Positions 62,573 to 64,000 of a stretch of DNA of 64,000 nucleotides are shown piece after piece. The translations under genes and the position numbers were made by a program. The notes below the pieces were generated by a model that ran no database searches, had not been told where the DNA came from, and saw only the letters and a program-made list of their open reading frames with translations. This DNA comes from Armatimonadota bacterium (lineage in GTDB: Bacteria > Armatimonadota > UBA5829 > DTJY01): assembly GCA_023511795.1 (NCBI GenBank), contig JAIMAU010000002.1, positions 124,001 to 188,000 of the forward strand. The letters are read 5' to 3'. Position 1 is the first letter of the stretch. Every line of letters begins with the position of its first letter.

Positions 62573-62588
62573 GAATTTTCCAATACAA
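62553..62588. repeat. 36-bp perfect palindrome across the stop codon of the glycosidase gene
   Basis: TTGTATTGGAAAATTCTT (62553-62570) and its exact reverse complement (62571-62588) abut without spacer, so the sequence is a perfect dyad of 18-bp arms. The TAA stop (62570-62572) lies at its centre. No T-run follows, so it is not a typical terminator, though an RNA hairpin could end or protect the mRNA. It could also be a protein-binding or recombination site. Confidence 0.75.
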
Positions 62589-62589
62589 A

Positions 62590-62609
62590 AAGCTTTCACT
62601 AGAAAGCTT
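62590..62609. repeat. second hairpin just after the palindrome
   Basis: AAGCTTTC (62590-62597), loop ACTA, GAAAGCTT (62602-62609): an 8-bp perfect stem starting one base after the 36-bp palindrome. The following tail is CCTCTTCT, only partly pyrimidine-rich. Confidence 0.55.
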
Positions 62610-62743
62610 CCTCTTCTGGCTTATTCTAAGAAGTCCAGCCTTTGATATTCGATTAAGTATCTCCTCTGAAGAGGGAAACCAGATTCGCACACCGAAAGGG
62701 AAAAGGAGGTAATTTTTTACTTTTTAGAGGAGGGAAAGCAATT

Positions 62744-64000
62744 ATGAATTATACTTTAAGGGTTCTCTTTGCTTGTTTTCTTGCAAGTATTGTACTGATT
62801 GGGACCACAGTAGCCGAGGAATCTCCGGAGCAAAGAAATGCTCGAATGAAATGGTGGCGCGAGGCAAAGTTCGGTATGTTTATCCATTGGGGAATTTACT
62901 CAGTCCCTGCCGGTACATGGAAGGGACAGCAAATCCCAGGTATTGGCGAATGGATAATGTGCACTGCAAAAATCCCTGTAGCCGAATACGTTGAGCTGGC
63001 AAAGCAGTTCAACCCTGTAAAGTTCAACGCCGATGAGTGGGTTCGCTTGGCGAAGGAGGCAGGGATGAAATATATCGTCATCACCGCAAAACACCATGAC
63101 GGTTTTGCTATGTTCCGGTCAAAAGCAAGCGCATTCAATATCTACGACGCCACGCCTTTTAAACGTGATCCCCTGTTGGAATTGGCCGATGCCTGTCGAA
63201 GGCACGGCATAAGACTAGGCTTCTACTATTCTCAGGCGCAGGATTGGCACCATCGAGGTGGGAGCGCATGCCGAGGGCATTGGGACGAGGCGCAGGAAGG
63301 CGATATGATGGATTATATTCGAAACATTGCCGTGCCCCAAGTCCGTGAGCTTCTATCTAATTATGGGCGCGTCTCAATACTTTGGTGGGACACACCGTGC
63401 GGCATGACAAAAGAAATGGCTGACATGCTTCTGCCTCTTACCAAACTTCAACCGGGAATCATAACCAATAACCGCCTTGGAATTTACCCGGGCGACACGG
63501 AAACCCCTGAACAACACATTCCAGAGAATGGTTATGCCAACCGCGACTGGGAGACTTGCATGACGATGAACGACACATGGGGCTATAAATCCTATGACAA
63601 TAACTGGAAGTCAACGGAGACGCTTATTCGCAACCTAATTGATATAGCAAGCAAGGGTGGAAACTATCTGCTCAATGTTGGTCCAACAGCGGAGGGGGTA
63701 ATCCCACAGCCAAGCGTAGACCGCTTACGTGAAATAGGTAAGTGGATGAAGGTAAATGGCGAGGCGATCTACGGAACGACGGCAAGTCCGTTCAAGAATC
63801 TTCCTTGGGGGCGTTGTACCAAAAAAGGTAAGACTCTTTATCTACATGTCTTCGACTGGCCCAAGGATAAAATGCTACGCGTGCCAATGAGGGGAGAAGT
63901 AAAGAAGGCATACCTACTTGCGCAGCCTGAAAGGCCGTTGATAACAATAAAGATTGAGAATGGCATTGGCATCGTTGTTCCATTTGTTGCGCCCGACCCG
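62744..64000 (+). CDS. alpha-L-fucosidase (GH29), C-terminus beyond the window
   Basis: A GH29 retaining fucosidase, open to the last base (419 codons visible). A signal peptide (YTLRVLFACFLASIVLIG) ends near VAEES. FGMFIHWGIYSVPAGTW is the first family block, MKYIVITAKHHDGFAMF the second, with HHDGF a GH29 hallmark; SILWWDTPC carries the expected nucleophile aspartate, and GGNYLLNVGPTAEGVIP the C-terminal barrel motif. GAGGAGGG lies about 8-10 bases before ATG 62744. It follows the GH5-like gene by about 170 bases, which hold the palindromes. It removes terminal alpha-fucose from glycans; linkage specificity cannot be told. Only a few C-terminal residues may be missing, but the true end is outside. 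Confidence 0.94.
   Translation, partial: MNYTLRVLFACFLASIVLIGTTVAEESPEQRNARMKWWREAKFGMFIHWGIYSVPAGTWKGQQIPGIGEWIMCTAKIPVAEYVELAKQFNPVKFNADEWVRLAKEAGMKYIVITAKHHDGFAMFRSKASAFNIYDATPFKRDPLLELADACRRHGIRLGFYYSQAQDWHHRGGSACRGHWDEAQEGDMMDYIRNIAVPQVRELLSNYGRVSILWWDTPCGMTKEMADMLLPLTKLQPGIITNNRLGIYPGDTETPEQHIPENGYANRDWETCMTMNDTWGYKSYDNNWKSTETLIRNLIDIASKGGNYLLNVGPTAEGVIPQPSVDRLREIGKWMKVNGEAIYGTTASPFKNLPWGRCTKKGKTLYLHVFDWPKDKMLRVPMRGEVKKAYLLAQPERPLITIKIENGIGIVVPFVAPDP

Noticed and set aside
1-64000. CRISPR arrays, integrases, transposases, prophage genes
   Set aside because: No regular direct repeat array, transposase motif, integrase or phage structural gene is visible in the window.

Overview
The window is a bacterial chromosome segment of moderate GC, densely coded on both strands, with clear Shine-Dalgarno sites, frequent TTG and GTG starts, and many sigma70-type -35/-10 pairs. 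It mixes housekeeping genes (serA, tsaB, proS, glyS, rarA, trpDCF, csp, selD) with exported glycan-active enzymes, two sulfatases, DUF6785-like and uroporphyrinogen-decarboxylase-family proteins, and orphan STN-domain exported proteins. That mix, without any SusC/SusD pair, resembles Armatimonadota or a neighbouring phylum with a similar lifestyle (Sumerlaeota, Hydrogenedentota, PVC group). This is an impression from gene content; no rRNA is present to test it.

Layout. 1-9.95 kb: serA (cut by the window edge), tsaB, two STN-domain exported proteins (one fused to a glycosidase-like barrel), a P-loop kinase, a LysE exporter, two GT2 glycosyltransferases and a sialidase-fold enzyme. 10-13.4 kb: ROK sugar kinase, galT and galK (Leloir galactose metabolism). 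13.4-19.4 kb: proS, a CAP-domain protein, glyS, rarA and, just upstream of rarA, a candidate 6S RNA. 19.4-25.7 kb: two paralogous STN-domain proteins, a pyrimidine-nucleoside phosphorylase broken by an in-frame TAA, and small membrane proteins. 25.8-34.3 kb: nitroreductase, a Tat-signal oxidoreductase, three glycosidase-like proteins and a cold-shock gene with a long, SD-masking 5' leader. 34.5-36.7 kb: a radical SAM/SPASM enzyme and selD, whose own UGA codon appears to encode selenocysteine. 36.9-51.3 kb: esterase-like SGNH protein, drug efflux pump, two sulfatases, a frameshifted large glycosidase, a DUF6785-like membrane protein, a URO-D-family protein and a D-lyxose isomerase-like protein. 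51.4-55.2 kb: a stand-alone AsnC ligand-binding protein, trpD, trpC, trpF and a second URO-D-family gene in one operon. 55.3-60.1 kb: membrane proteins, a membrane HD-GYP/GAF/GGDEF protein, and a c-di-GMP-I riboswitch in front of a small Cys-rich gene. 60.3-64 kb: a GH-A-like glycosidase and a GH29 alpha-L-fucosidase cut by the window end.

Taken together, the accessory part reads as a scavenger of plant or algal glycans: secreted glycosidases, sulfatases, sialidase and fucosidase release sugars, and a galactose kinase/transferase pair, a ROK kinase, a lyxose/mannose-type isomerase and Gfo/Idh oxidoreductase process them. The most useful items missed by plain ORF finding are the selenocysteine codon in selD, the c-di-GMP riboswitch, the candidate 6S RNA, the two interrupted genes, the terminal partial serA and fucosidase genes, and a 26-residue lipoprotein.
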